From Fructobacillus cardui (lineage in GTDB: Bacteria; Bacillota; Bacilli; Lactobacillales; Lactobacillaceae): DNA of 64,000 nucleotides. The stretch lies in assembly GCF_023218935.1 (NCBI RefSeq), contig NZ_JAJIAL010000002.1. One strand, 5' to 3'. Of the stretch, positions 1 through 7,931 are shown one piece after another (positions within the stretch are counted from its first letter, which is position 1; every line of letters starts with the position of its first letter). Both the position numbers and the translations under genes were made by a program. Below the pieces are notes generated by a model that saw only the letters and a program-made list of their open reading frames with translations, made no database searches and was not told the origin of the DNA.

Positions 1-348
1 CACCAACAAATTCCTTGGCCAACCTTTGCTTCCTATGCAACTGCTAAGGGTGGCGTCAAGCTCTTTACCGAAACGATTGCCATGGAATATGCGCCAAAGG
101 GTATTCGCGTCAACAATATCGCTCCCGGTGCCATTAACACACCGATTAATGCGGAAAAATTTGCCGACAAGGCCCAATACGAGCAAACGCAATCAATGAT
201 TCCAATGTTAAAGATTGGCGAGCCCGAAGATGTGGCCGATGCCGCCGTTTGGCTAGCATCCGATCAAGCCAAGTACGTGACTGGTACGACCCTCTTTGTT
301 GATGGGGGGATGACCCTTTATGCTGCCTTCCAAGATGGTAAGGGATAA
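1..348 (+). CDS. Glucose 1-dehydrogenase-type short-chain dehydrogenase (C-terminal part)
   Basis: The 5' end lies outside the window; the reading frame is open from base 1. The visible 115 residues are the C-terminal half of a classical SDR. The catalytic YxxxK is present as Y-A-T-A-K (about residues 12-16 of the visible part), followed by the GIRVNNIAPGAI loop after the catalytic helix and the VTGTTLFVDGGM C-terminus that closes the Rossmann fold. The closest family pattern is glucose 1-dehydrogenase, which oxidises glucose to gluconolactone with NAD(P)+, but substrate cannot be fixed from this part alone; a generic 3-oxoacyl reductase-like SDR is the alternative. It is transcribed towards, and ends 89 bp from, a convergent kinase gene with a shared terminator between them. 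Confidence 0.85.
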   Translation, partial: HQQIPWPTFASYATAKGGVKLFTETIAMEYAPKGIRVNNIAPGAINTPINAEKFADKAQYEQTQSMIPMLKIGEPEDVADAAVWLASDQAKYVTGTTLFVDGGMTLYAAFQDGKG

Positions 349-365
349 TTTTTAAAAAGCATACT

Positions 366-402
366 AAAAGGAGTTCTTCTACTTAGGAGAACTCCTTTTT
401 TC
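366..402. terminator. Bidirectional rho-independent terminator
   Basis: A 12-bp stem (368-377 with 388-397, extended by A/T pairs) with T-runs on both sides lies between the convergent SDR and kinase genes and can serve both. Confidence 0.85.
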
Positions 403-437
403 TATCAAAAAATCAGTAAAGGGTTAACTAACCCGCT

Positions 438-1253
438 TTATTTCGACCACTTGGCACCAATCTGAAAGACGTTGCCATCCGTTCGACTGTCATCCAGACG
501 ATATCCCTGCTGAATGCTTTGATGAACAAAAAACTGACTTTGCTCAACCGCTTGTTGCAAGTTCTCACCCAAGGCTACTTTGGCCGTAATTGCTGCCGCT
601 AAGGTACAACCGGCGCCATTAACAAAGGCATCCTCCCCCAAGGCTGGTTGTGCGAAATAATTAATTTGGCCTGACACTGCCAGCACATCCAGGGCTTTTT
701 CATCCACAAATCCCTGGCCACCCTTTAAGAACACGGCAGTGTGAGCTCGTTCACTGATTTCTTGTGCTAATTCTGCCAAATCACTCGACGTTTTCGCCAA
801 GGCGCTAGCTCGCTCTGCCAACGCTAACCCCTCATTTAAATTCGGTGTCGTGACTGTTGCCAGTGGCAACAGGCGGTCCAAGTACCCTTGGACCAGCGCT
901 TTGTTTTCGGCCAAGTGGCCTTCCTTCAAGGCCAATACAGGGTCAACCACGATTGGACCGGCATAGTCTTGTAAAAAGGCAACCACCCGGTCCAATTGCT
1001 TGACCGACGTTAACATCCCCACCTTAATGGCATCAAAGTCGTTGACCTGGAATAAAGAATTCAATTGCTGGTCAAAGACCTCATCTGGCACAAGGAAAAC
1101 CGTCACATTACTGGGCTGAATACTGACAATACTCGTAATCACCGAAAAGCCAGCCAAACCAGCCTCGGCAAAGGTGGCCAAATCAGCCTGCAGGCCTCCA
1201 CCGGCTAGCGAGTCAGATCCCGCAATGGTTAAAACTTTCTTACTTGTAGCCAT
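438..1253 (-). CDS. pdxK: Pyridoxine / hydroxymethylpyrimidine kinase family protein (PdxK/ThiD type)
   Basis: A 271-residue ribokinase-fold kinase that phosphorylates pyridoxal/pyridoxine (salvage to PLP) or HMP(-P) in thiamine salvage. The N-terminal AGSD motif with GGGLQAD, the DAIKVGML segment, the VVDPV segment and the C-terminal anion-hole sequence VNGAGCTLAA are all present. I placed the start at the ATG at 1253 because AAAGGTGG sits 5 nt upstream; a longer start at 1274 lacks a good ribosome site and would add MSKKGGC. No other thiamine or PLP genes are adjacent, so pyridoxine versus HMP kinase activity is not decided by context. It follows topA on the same strand but is separated from it by a strong terminator. 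Confidence 0.8.
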   Translation of the reverse strand: MATSKKVLTIAGSDSLAGGGLQADLATFAEAGLAGFSVITSIVSIQPSNVTVFLVPDEVFDQQLNSLFQVNDFDAIKVGMLTSVKQLDRVVAFLQDYAGPIVVDPVLALKEGHLAENKALVQGYLDRLLPLATVTTPNLNEGLALAERASALAKTSSDLAELAQEISERAHTAVFLKGGQGFVDEKALDVLAVSGQINYFAQPALGEDAFVNGAGCTLAAAITAKVALGENLQQAVEQSQFFVHQSIQQGYRLDDSRTDGNVFQIGAKWSK

Positions 1254-1279
1254 ACAGCCACCTTTCTTACTCATTTCTC

Positions 1280-1341
1280 AAAAAAGCCGTCCTTAGTGAT
1301 ATGAACCCCAAAATTAGGACATATCATTAGCGGCGGCTTTT
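1280..1341 (-). terminator. topA terminator
   Basis: On the minus strand, AAAAGCCG pairs with CGGCTTTT around a second stem (CTAATGATATG with CATATCACTAAG, one mismatch), followed by a T-run of six. It directly follows the topA stop codon. Confidence 0.8.
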
Positions 1342-1352
1342 CAAAAATTCTT

Positions 1353-3509
1353 TTACTTCGCTTCACTCGTTTTTTTCTTCGCGGGTACTTTTTTCTTAGT
1401 CTTAGTGGCGACCGAACCGCTGGCCTCCTGGTCTTCACCAGTTGCGCTAACAACCTTGTCGTCTACTTGATTTGGATCCTTTGGCTTATCCCATGAGACA
1501 AAGTCACAGTCAGGATAGCGAGAGCAACCATAAAACTTTCGGCCACGCTTGGTTTTGCGTTCCACAACTTGTCCCTTACCACACTTTGGACAAGTGATAC
1601 CGATTTCTTGCACAATCGCCTTTGTATTCCGACAGTCTGGGAAGCGAGCGCAAGCATAGAACTTACCATAGCGGCCCATCTTAATCACCATTGGTGCGCC
1701 ACAGACTTCACAGTCCATGCCAGCCAATTCATCGTGCATCGTAATTTTTTCCAAGGTCTCCTCAGCGGACTGAACTTCCTTAGAAAATGGCTTGTAAAAT
1801 TCATCGACGACCGGGACCCACTTCTTATCACCGACTTCAATTTCATCCAGTGAATGCTCAACCTGGGCCGTAAACTTGGTATCGGTAATATCTGGGAACT
1901 TATCCTCAACAATTGTCTGGACAATTTCACCTAATTCAGTGGGCACAAATTTCCGTGCATCCACCCGAACATAGTTCCGTCGCTGAATGGTATCCAATGT
2001 TGGCGCATAAGTCGAAGGACGACCAACACCGTTTTCTTCCAAAGCCTTAATCAAAGCCGCTTCAGTATAGCGGGCTGGCGGCATCGTGAAGTGCTGTTCG
2101 GGGTTTGTCTTCGCCAAGTCGACTTCATCCCCCTCTGCCAAATCAGGTAAAAGGTTATCTTTTTCTTTAGCAGCCGGATAAGCCTTGGTAAATCCAGCAA
2201 ATTTGGTCTTTGATCCATTGGCATGGAATAAGACACCATTTTGCTCAACCGTCACTGCTAAGGTATCCAAAATTTCTGGCGTCATCAAAGATGCGACAAA
2301 GCGCGACCAAATCAGGGAATACAGCTTGAATTGGTCAGGAGTTAGCTTATCCTTAATCGACGCTGGTGTCTTCGTGACATCCGTTGGACGGATTGCTTCG
2401 TGGGCATCTTGGGCCCCTTCTTGCGGCGTCCCGGCAATGGGCTTATGGCTTGAATATTCCTCGCCCCACTCGTCATGAATATACTGGGCAGCGGCATTCT
2501 TCGCCACGGCTGAAAGTCGGGTCGAATCCGTACGCATATAGGTAATTAACCCAACTTGACCGAGGCCACGCCCTAAGTTAATTCCTTCATACAGTTGCTG
2601 AGCCGTCATCATCGTCTTCCGTGTTCGGAACTTCAACTGGGTGTTGGCCGCTTGTTGCATGGTTGACGTTGTAAATGGTGGCTGTGGTTGCCGCTTTCTT
2701 TCCTTGGCCTTTACTTCTGATACCTGGAAGGGCTTTTTCAAGTCCAAATCAGCCATGACCGCTTGGACGGCAGCGTTATCAGGTAACGGTTGTTTCTTAC
2801 CAGCAAAGCCATAGAAGTTCGCCTTAAACTGCGACTTGTCTTTCTTGAATTCGGAATCCAGGGTCCAGTATTCCTCTGGTTGGAAAGCCTGAATTTGGCG
2901 TTCTCTGGCAATAATCAAGCCGAGGGCAACGGATTGGACTCGGCCGGCTGACAAGCCACGCTTAACCGTCTTCCACAACACTGGTGAAATTGAGTAACCC
3001 ACCAACCGGTCGATAATCCGCCGAGCCTGCTGAGCATCAACTAAGTCTTGGTTAATGGTCCGTGGTTCCTTGAAGGCATTTTTAATCGTATCCTTCGTGA
3101 TTTCGTTAAAGACCACTCGGTTCTTTTGTTCTGGATCAAGGTCCAAAATATGCTGTAAATGCCAGGCAATCGCCTCTCCTTCGCGATCCGGATCGGATGC
3201 GAGATAGACTTGCTTAGCAGCTTTAGCGGCCTTTTTCAGGTCCTTAATCACAGGCCCCTTACCGCGAATATTAATGTACTTTGGTTCATAATCCTGGTCA
3301 ACATCAACACCCAATGTTGACTTAGGGAGGTCGCGGACATGGCCAATCGAGGCAACAACTTGATAAGTCGAGCCAAGATATTTTTCAATTGTCTTGGCTT
3401 TTGACGGACTCTCGACAATCACTAATTTTTTACTTGTTTTCTTCTTACTCTTTTTCTTTGGAGTAGTTGTTTTCTTGGTCTTTGCTTCTACCAACGTGTG
3501 ATTCCCCAT
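1353..3509 (-). CDS. topA: DNA topoisomerase I
   Basis: Type IA topoisomerase (about 718 aa) that relaxes negative supercoils. TOPRIM domain at the N-terminus (VESPSKAK near residue 33; the DPDREGE metal site at about 106-112), the catalytic tyrosine in GLITYMRTDS (about residue 324), and two C-terminal four-cysteine zinc ribbons (CEVC...C...C and CPKC...C...C) before a lysine-rich tail. The N-terminus is also lysine-rich. The start is uncertain: the ATG at 3509 has no clear Shine-Dalgarno, a TTG at 3557 would add 16 unconserved residues, and a TTG at 3494 is also possible; all precede the conserved domain. It lies immediately downstream of the dprA remnant, the usual Firmicute dprA-topA order. 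Confidence 0.95.
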   Translation of the reverse strand: MGNHTLVEAKTKKTTTPKKKSKKKTSKKLVIVESPSKAKTIEKYLGSTYQVVASIGHVRDLPKSTLGVDVDQDYEPKYINIRGKGPVIKDLKKAAKAAKQVYLASDPDREGEAIAWHLQHILDLDPEQKNRVVFNEITKDTIKNAFKEPRTINQDLVDAQQARRIIDRLVGYSISPVLWKTVKRGLSAGRVQSVALGLIIARERQIQAFQPEEYWTLDSEFKKDKSQFKANFYGFAGKKQPLPDNAAVQAVMADLDLKKPFQVSEVKAKERKRQPQPPFTTSTMQQAANTQLKFRTRKTMMTAQQLYEGINLGRGLGQVGLITYMRTDSTRLSAVAKNAAAQYIHDEWGEEYSSHKPIAGTPQEGAQDAHEAIRPTDVTKTPASIKDKLTPDQFKLYSLIWSRFVASLMTPEILDTLAVTVEQNGVLFHANGSKTKFAGFTKAYPAAKEKDNLLPDLAEGDEVDLAKTNPEQHFTMPPARYTEAALIKALEENGVGRPSTYAPTLDTIQRRNYVRVDARKFVPTELGEIVQTIVEDKFPDITDTKFTAQVEHSLDEIEVGDKKWVPVVDEFYKPFSKEVQSAEETLEKITMHDELAGMDCEVCGAPMVIKMGRYGKFYACARFPDCRNTKAIVQEIGITCPKCGKGQVVERKTKRGRKFYGCSRYPDCDFVSWDKPKDPNQVDDKVVSATGEDQEASGSVATKTKKKVPAKKKTSEAK

Positions 3510-3608
3510 TTTTCTAAAGCTACTTGATTGGCGACAAAAGTGATTGTTTTGAATCAATAGTCACGTTTATCAACCAAAAGCAAGCTTTCCTTTTGGTTTA
3601 ACTCTCCC

Positions 3609-3638
3609 ATCATACCAGTCAAAGCTACGCTTTGGCAA
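3609..3638 (-). promoter_or_regulatory. Putative topA promoter
   Basis: On the minus strand TTGCCA (-35, 3633-3638), an 18-nt spacer and TATGAT (-10, 3609-3614) precede topA by about 100 nt. The leader contains a 9-bp hairpin (3572-3580 with 3590-3598). This gives topA a promoter independent of the broken dprA. Confidence 0.55.
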
Positions 3639-3677
3639 GACGGGTGGAATCATTTTCCTACTATATAAGGCAAATTT

Positions 3678-4559
3678 TTAAGTCAAACATGAAACCGCTT
3701 TAATGATATCACTGCTCGTTAAAACTGGCAACGCACCGGCCTGAATCAATTCGTTTGGGCCAACCGACAAGGGTGCATCAATCGGACCAGGAACTGCTAG
3801 AACTTGTCGATTTTCTTGTAACGCTAAATTAGCAGTAATCAGCGACCCGGAATAGTGCTTGGCCTCAATCACTAACGTGGCACTCGAAAGGCCCGCAATA
3901 ATTCGATTGCGGTCTGGAAAGTGACTTCTCAATGGCAAGGACCCTACTGGGTATTCCGACAGCAATAACCCCTGCTGACCAACCTGTTCTTGCAGTAAAC
4001 GGTGATTTGCTGGATATGCCCGGTCTAACCCTGTGCCAATGACCGCCACCGGAACACCACCATAATGAAAAGTCGTCTGATGGGCCATCACATCAATCCC
4101 TTTGGCTAATCCTGAGACAATGACAATCCCTGTCTTAATCACATCCGGCAACAATTGCCGCAAGGCCGTTAATCCATAGGAACTGGCCGCCCTCGCCCCA
4201 ACTACTGCCAGTGATGTCCAAAGCCAACGCCCGTAAGTCGCCCTGGTAAAAGAGGACTAATGGTGGTTGATAAATTTCTTTTAGATGCTTTGGTTAATGG
4301 TCGTCAAAATAGGTTAACCATTCTCCCTAGTATATGCCAAGGCCTTATCCAATGACCACTCATAGCTCGCCTGAATCTGCCGATATGGTTGTGACCCAGG
4401 CTCCAAACCAAGAACAAGGGCTAACGTTAAAAAGGGCCAGGGATAGGGTCCCTGCTCTGGATTGCTTTGTTGATTTAAGGCGGCAATCACTTTAGCCTCC
4501 TTGGCCTTACCCACTCCAGGCGTTAGGTGAAGAGCTAACAAAAATTGCTTTAAATTCAT
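3678..4559 (-). pseudogene. dprA: DprA (DNA-processing protein A), degraded
   Basis: DprA loads RecA on incoming single-stranded DNA during natural transformation. Conceptual translation recovers nearly the whole protein, but in three frames. Residues up to YTRENG end at a stop at 4314-4316; a one-base loss shifts into the frame reading LTYFDDH, then a TAA at 4294-4296 (where family members have a tyrosine) and PKHLKEIYQPPLVLFYQGD; a second shift near 4212 leads into LAVVGARAASSYG, followed by the intact Rossmann-like domain (GIVIVSGLAKGID, FPDRNRIIAGLS, GSLITANLAL, VPGPID) to 3678. The start at 4559 has AAGGAGG 7 nt upstream. Three independent lesions make this a genuine pseudogene rather than a sequencing slip. 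Confidence 0.9.
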
Positions 4560-4649
4560 CAAGTTCCTCCTTCCTTTTAGCATCATTAGACGAAAGCAAG
4601 GAGGATCAATGATTATTCCAAACCAAAAAATAGTCTTAGCAACCTCAAT

Positions 4650-4676
4650 AAAAAAAACAGGACCTTAACCCTGTCC
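4650..4676 (-). terminator. Terminator of the Uup-type ABC-F gene
   Basis: On the minus strand ACAGG...CCTGT overlaps the stop codon of the ABC-F gene and is followed by eight T residues (4650-4657). Confidence 0.7.
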
Positions 4677-6581
4677 TTCAACAATTTCACTTAATTCAGC
4701 CCAGCGTTCCATCTTGGCATCAAGGGCATCCGAAACCTCTTGTAATTGGCTTTGAATTTCAGCGACCTTTTGATAATCGGCACCATTGGCGGCCATTTGG
4801 TCATTAAAATCCTCCACCTGTGCCTCCAAATCAGCAATTTCATCCTCAATCTTTTCCCATTCGCGCTTTTCCATATAGGTTAACTTACGCTCTTTAGGCT
4901 TTTGGACCGGCGTTACTGGCTTTTCCGTTTCTGACTTTTCTTTTTTATCCAGACGACCTGCCCCTGCACTCTTTTCACCCGGTAAGACAACCTCATCCAA
5001 ATAAAGTGAGAACTCGCCATTATAGCGGTCAACTTGACCATCACCAGACAAATAATAACCGTAATCGGCCACCTTGTCCAAGAAATAACGGTCGTGGGAA
5101 ACCGTCACGACAGTTCCTGCAAAGCGAGCCAGGAAGTTCTCAAAAACGGTTAAAGTGCCGATATCCAAATCATTGGTTGGCTCATCCAGCAACAAAACAT
5201 TTGGCTCTTGCAAAAGAATTTTCAGTAAATACAATCGGCGTTTTTCACCACCAGATAGTTTACGCACCAAAGTGCCGTGCATAAAGCTTGGGAAGAGAAA
5301 CTGCTCTAGCAGGTCCTTGGCGGAAATAACCTTTCCATCGCGGTCCTTCACACTCGAAGCAACATCCGTTAGGTATTCAATCATCCGTTTATCGGCCGGG
5401 ATTTCCTCTGTTACCTGCGTGTAATAGCCGATTCGCACCGTTTCCCCAATTTCTAATACCCCATCAGTCAATGGCAACCGACCGGCCAAAACATTCAAAA
5501 GAGAAGATTTTCCAACCCCATTCGGTCCGGTGATACCAATTCGGTCGCGCTGACCAAAACGCAATGACAGGTCCTTAAAAATGACCTGATTGCCAAAAGC
5601 CAAGGAGGCATGGTCTAAGGTAATTACCTTCTTACCCAGACGCTGCTGGCCCAATGACACCTCAACGTCTTGGTCCGTACGCACATTCCCTAGTGAGTCC
5701 TCTAACTCAGCGAAGGCCTTTTCCCGGCCCTTTTGCTTCGTCGTCCGGGCCCGGGCTGATTTCTTCATCCAAACCAGTTCTTTTTCATAAAGCTTTTCGC
5801 GCTTATGTTCAGCAGCCGCCTCGTTTTCCTGGCGAATAGCCTTGCCCTCGACGTAATCTTGGTAATTGCCCGGGTATTCGTAAAGTTTTCCAAAAGAAAG
5901 CTCAAAAATTCGATTCGTCACTCGATCCAAGAAATAGCGATCATGCGTAACCGTCAATAAGGCACCCTTATACTTGGCCAAATACTGTTCTAACCAGGCA
6001 ATGGAATCAAAATCTAAGTGGTTGGTCGGCTCATCTAAAATCAGGAGATCTGGCTCTTGAATCAAAACCTGCGCTAAACCAACCCGCTTTTTTTGGCCGC
6101 CAGACAGGTTGGCCACTTTCTGATTTAAATTCGTTAAATGTAACTGCGTTAAAATAGTCTTAATCTGGGCCTCGATGGTCCAGGCATCATCACGATCCAT
6201 AGCGGCCTGCGCCTTTTCAAAGCGACTTGCTGCTTTTGGATTTTCGGGATCTTGTGCCAAAAAGTCTAAGGATTCCTGGTAAGCTCGAATTGTATGGAAA
6301 ACTGGTTGGTCGCCAGCATAAATCGCATCTAGGACCTGCATGTGTCCAGCCAAATCAGGATCTTGTTCCAAGTATCCAACGCGATAATCATTTTGGGTCG
6401 AAATTGTCCCATGATCAGCCGGTTGTTTACCGGAAAGGGCATTTAAAAGGGTCGTTTTCCCAGACCCATTAACCCCAACCAGGCCAACACGGTCACCTTG
6501 GGTAATCAAAAAGGAAAGGTCGTCAAAGAGGACCTTTTCACCGTATACAGACGTTAAATTTTCTACTCTAAATTGTTTCAT
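4665..6581 (-). CDS. ABC-F family ATPase, Uup/YfmR-like
   Basis: A 638-residue soluble tandem ABC ATPase of the ribosome-associated ABC-F group, with no membrane segments. The first NBD has Walker A GVNGSGKT, signature LSGGQKKR and Walker B LLILDEPTNHLD; the second has GPNGVGKS, LSGGEKRR and VLLLDEPTNDLD. The inter-domain linker is charged, and the last 70 residues form a coiled coil (WEKIEDEIADLEAQVEDF), the C-terminal domain typical of Uup/YfmR. Members act on stalled or specialised translation. The start at 6581 fits the family (MKQFRVENL); no Shine-Dalgarno is present, and a TATAAT box lies only 7 nt upstream (see findings). It is divergent from the amidase gene. Confidence 0.9.
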   Translation of the reverse strand: MKQFRVENLTSVYGEKVLFDDLSFLITQGDRVGLVGVNGSGKTTLLNALSGKQPADHGTISTQNDYRVGYLEQDPDLAGHMQVLDAIYAGDQPVFHTIRAYQESLDFLAQDPENPKAASRFEKAQAAMDRDDAWTIEAQIKTILTQLHLTNLNQKVANLSGGQKKRVGLAQVLIQEPDLLILDEPTNHLDFDSIAWLEQYLAKYKGALLTVTHDRYFLDRVTNRIFELSFGKLYEYPGNYQDYVEGKAIRQENEAAAEHKREKLYEKELVWMKKSARARTTKQKGREKAFAELEDSLGNVRTDQDVEVSLGQQRLGKKVITLDHASLAFGNQVIFKDLSLRFGQRDRIGITGPNGVGKSSLLNVLAGRLPLTDGVLEIGETVRIGYYTQVTEEIPADKRMIEYLTDVASSVKDRDGKVISAKDLLEQFLFPSFMHGTLVRKLSGGEKRRLYLLKILLQEPNVLLLDEPTNDLDIGTLTVFENFLARFAGTVVTVSHDRYFLDKVADYGYYLSGDGQVDRYNGEFSLYLDEVVLPGEKSAGAGRLDKKEKSETEKPVTPVQKPKERKLTYMEKREWEKIEDEIADLEAQVEDFNDQMAANGADYQKVAEIQSQLQEVSDALDAKMERWAELSEIVEGQG

Positions 6582-6588
6582 GTCTTCT

Positions 6589-6594
6589 ATTATA
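6589..6594 (-). promoter_or_regulatory. -10 box 7 nt before the ABC-F start codon
   Basis: TATAAT (minus strand) ends 7 nt before the ATG at 6581. A standard transcription start would fall on or next to the ATG, leaving no leader. The -35 region is poor, so this is less certain than the case at 9856. Confidence 0.4.
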
Positions 6595-6668
6595 CTCGAA
6601 TCAAGGACCCTTTTTCTGGAATATTCGTGATAAAATAAACAGAAGTATATGAAGAATAGGCCGGATTG

Positions 6669-7547
6669 ATGTTTCATTTAATAAATTGGATTAAACAAAA
6701 TAAAATCGGAGCCATCATCGTTGGCGTCTTCACCTTTGCGACCATGATTCTCATCATCTCGCTGGCGCAACAAAACCAACTGACGACTCGTCCAGACCAA
6801 GTTCCCTTACGAACGGGTCCGGGACTGAATTACAAACAAATCACTAAGTTGAAGGCCGGCACCAAACTGACTGTCGTTGCTAAAAAAAACGGTTGGTGGC
6901 AGGTTAAGCGCGATAACAATCAAAAAGTGGGTTGGGTTGCTTCTTGGATTGCTAATAACACTAAATTGAAGACTGCTACCCAGTTGTCTGAAGCAACCAT
7001 CGTCTTAGACCCCGGTCACGGTGGTTCCGATACCGGTGCGATTTCAACGGATGGCAAGCATTATGAAAAAACCTACACCCTGAAAACAGCGTTGGCGACT
7101 GAAAAAGTTCTGACGAATGCCGGTGCGCGGGTCATCATGGTCCGCACCAAGGATGTCGTCGTTCCCCTACTTTACATTCCCCTCAAGGCAGAAAAGTATA
7201 ACGCCGATGCCCAGATTTCCTTCCACTTCGACTCCTCAGAGTCTAATAACAGCGCTTCTGGCGTTTCCCAGTATTATTATAATGACAATTCACAATCACT
7301 CGCCCAAGCTTTAAATGGCTCACTGAATAACCTACCACTTGAAAATCGCGGTTACGAAACGATGCCTTACCTCGTGATTAAAGACGTCACCAGACCCGCC
7401 GTCTTACTCGAGAATGGTTTCATTAATTCAGACCATGACTTCTCTTACATTCGTCAAAGTTCCTACCAGCAAAAGATTGCTCACGATGTCAAATCAGGTT
7501 TGGCTGCCTATCTAAGCAACCTATACCCAAACAATAATGGACAATAA
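6669..7547 (+). CDS. N-acetylmuramoyl-L-alanine amidase with SH3b domain
   Basis: A 292-residue membrane-anchored or secreted murein hydrolase cutting the MurNAc-L-Ala amide bond. An N-terminal membrane segment (IGAIIVGVFTFATMILIISL, about residues 13-32) is followed by a bacterial SH3 domain (about 40-95; LRTGPGLNYKQITKLKAG) and an Amidase_3 catalytic domain from about residue 105. Zinc ligands and catalytic glutamate are visible: DPGHGGSD (His), HYEKTYTL (Glu), ISFHFDSS (His) and VLLENGF (Glu). The ATG at 6669 is preferred over a TTG at 6666. It stands alone on the plus strand and ends at a strong terminator. Similar enzymes act in wall turnover and cell separation. Confidence 0.9.
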   Translation: MFHLINWIKQNKIGAIIVGVFTFATMILIISLAQQNQLTTRPDQVPLRTGPGLNYKQITKLKAGTKLTVVAKKNGWWQVKRDNNQKVGWVASWIANNTKLKTATQLSEATIVLDPGHGGSDTGAISTDGKHYEKTYTLKTALATEKVLTNAGARVIMVRTKDVVVPLLYIPLKAEKYNADAQISFHFDSSESNNSASGVSQYYYNDNSQSLAQALNGSLNNLPLENRGYETMPYLVIKDVTRPAVLLENGFINSDHDFSYIRQSSYQQKIAHDVKSGLAAYLSNLYPNNNGQ

Positions 7548-7550
7548 AGC

Positions 7551-7599
7551 AAAGACTCCGCTCTCCCTATCAACCGATAAGGCAAACGGAGTCTTTTTT
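7551..7599 (+). terminator. Terminator of the amidase gene
   Basis: AAAGACTCCG (7551-7560) pairs with CGGAGTCTTT (7587-7596), followed by a T-run. Confidence 0.85.
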
Positions 7600-7650
7600 C
7601 TGCCGATAATACTGTCGAACGACTAGCCAGTAAAACTAAGTTTTGAGCAT

Positions 7651-7711
7651 AAAAAAACAGCACTCCGAAGAGTGCTGGGTAGGTAGATAGATAAACTACC
7701 TCAGTTGGTTA
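7651..7711 (-). ncRNA. Candidate orphan small RNA, about 60 nt
   Basis: In the 384-base gap between the amidase and the next gene there is a compact transcription unit on the minus strand: a near-consensus promoter, no possible ORF of any size with a ribosome site, a GGTAG...CTACC hairpin, and a perfect 8-bp terminator stem (7658-7665 with 7670-7677, CGAA/TTCG tetraloop) followed by seven T residues. Predicted transcript about 7711 to 7651. No small toxin gene lies on the opposite strand, so it is not an obvious antitoxin RNA. The remaining bases 7746-7931 are A/T-rich and show nothing I can assign. No family recognised. Confidence 0.55.
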
Positions 7712-7716
7712 ACAAC

Positions 7717-7745
7717 AGTATAACATCACAAGCTTTGTTAGGCAA
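7717..7745 (-). promoter_or_regulatory. Promoter of the candidate small RNA
   Basis: Minus strand: TTGCCT (-35, 7740-7745), 17-nt spacer, TATACT (-10, 7717-7722). Expected start near 7710. Confidence 0.65.
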
Positions 7746-7931
7746 ACTTTTATCTCTTAAACGAGTTTTTCTAATCCATGCAGATTTATTTTATATCATA
7801 GGCAATCGAGCACTTCTGCATTCAACTTTTACAGTTCAATGCATTCTGATTCCCGAAATTATCGACAAGTAGCATCGCACAAATTGTTGAAAAAAATCTA
7901 GCCAAACATCAGTTCATAGATACAGTAACAA

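Noticed and set aside
3678..4586. Programmed frameshift in dprA
   Set aside because: Two shifts plus a nonsense codon and no slippery heptamer; decay is simpler.
7600..7650. Fst-like toxin opposite the small RNA at 7651
   Set aside because: No ORF with start, ribosome site and hydrophobic peptide on the plus strand there.
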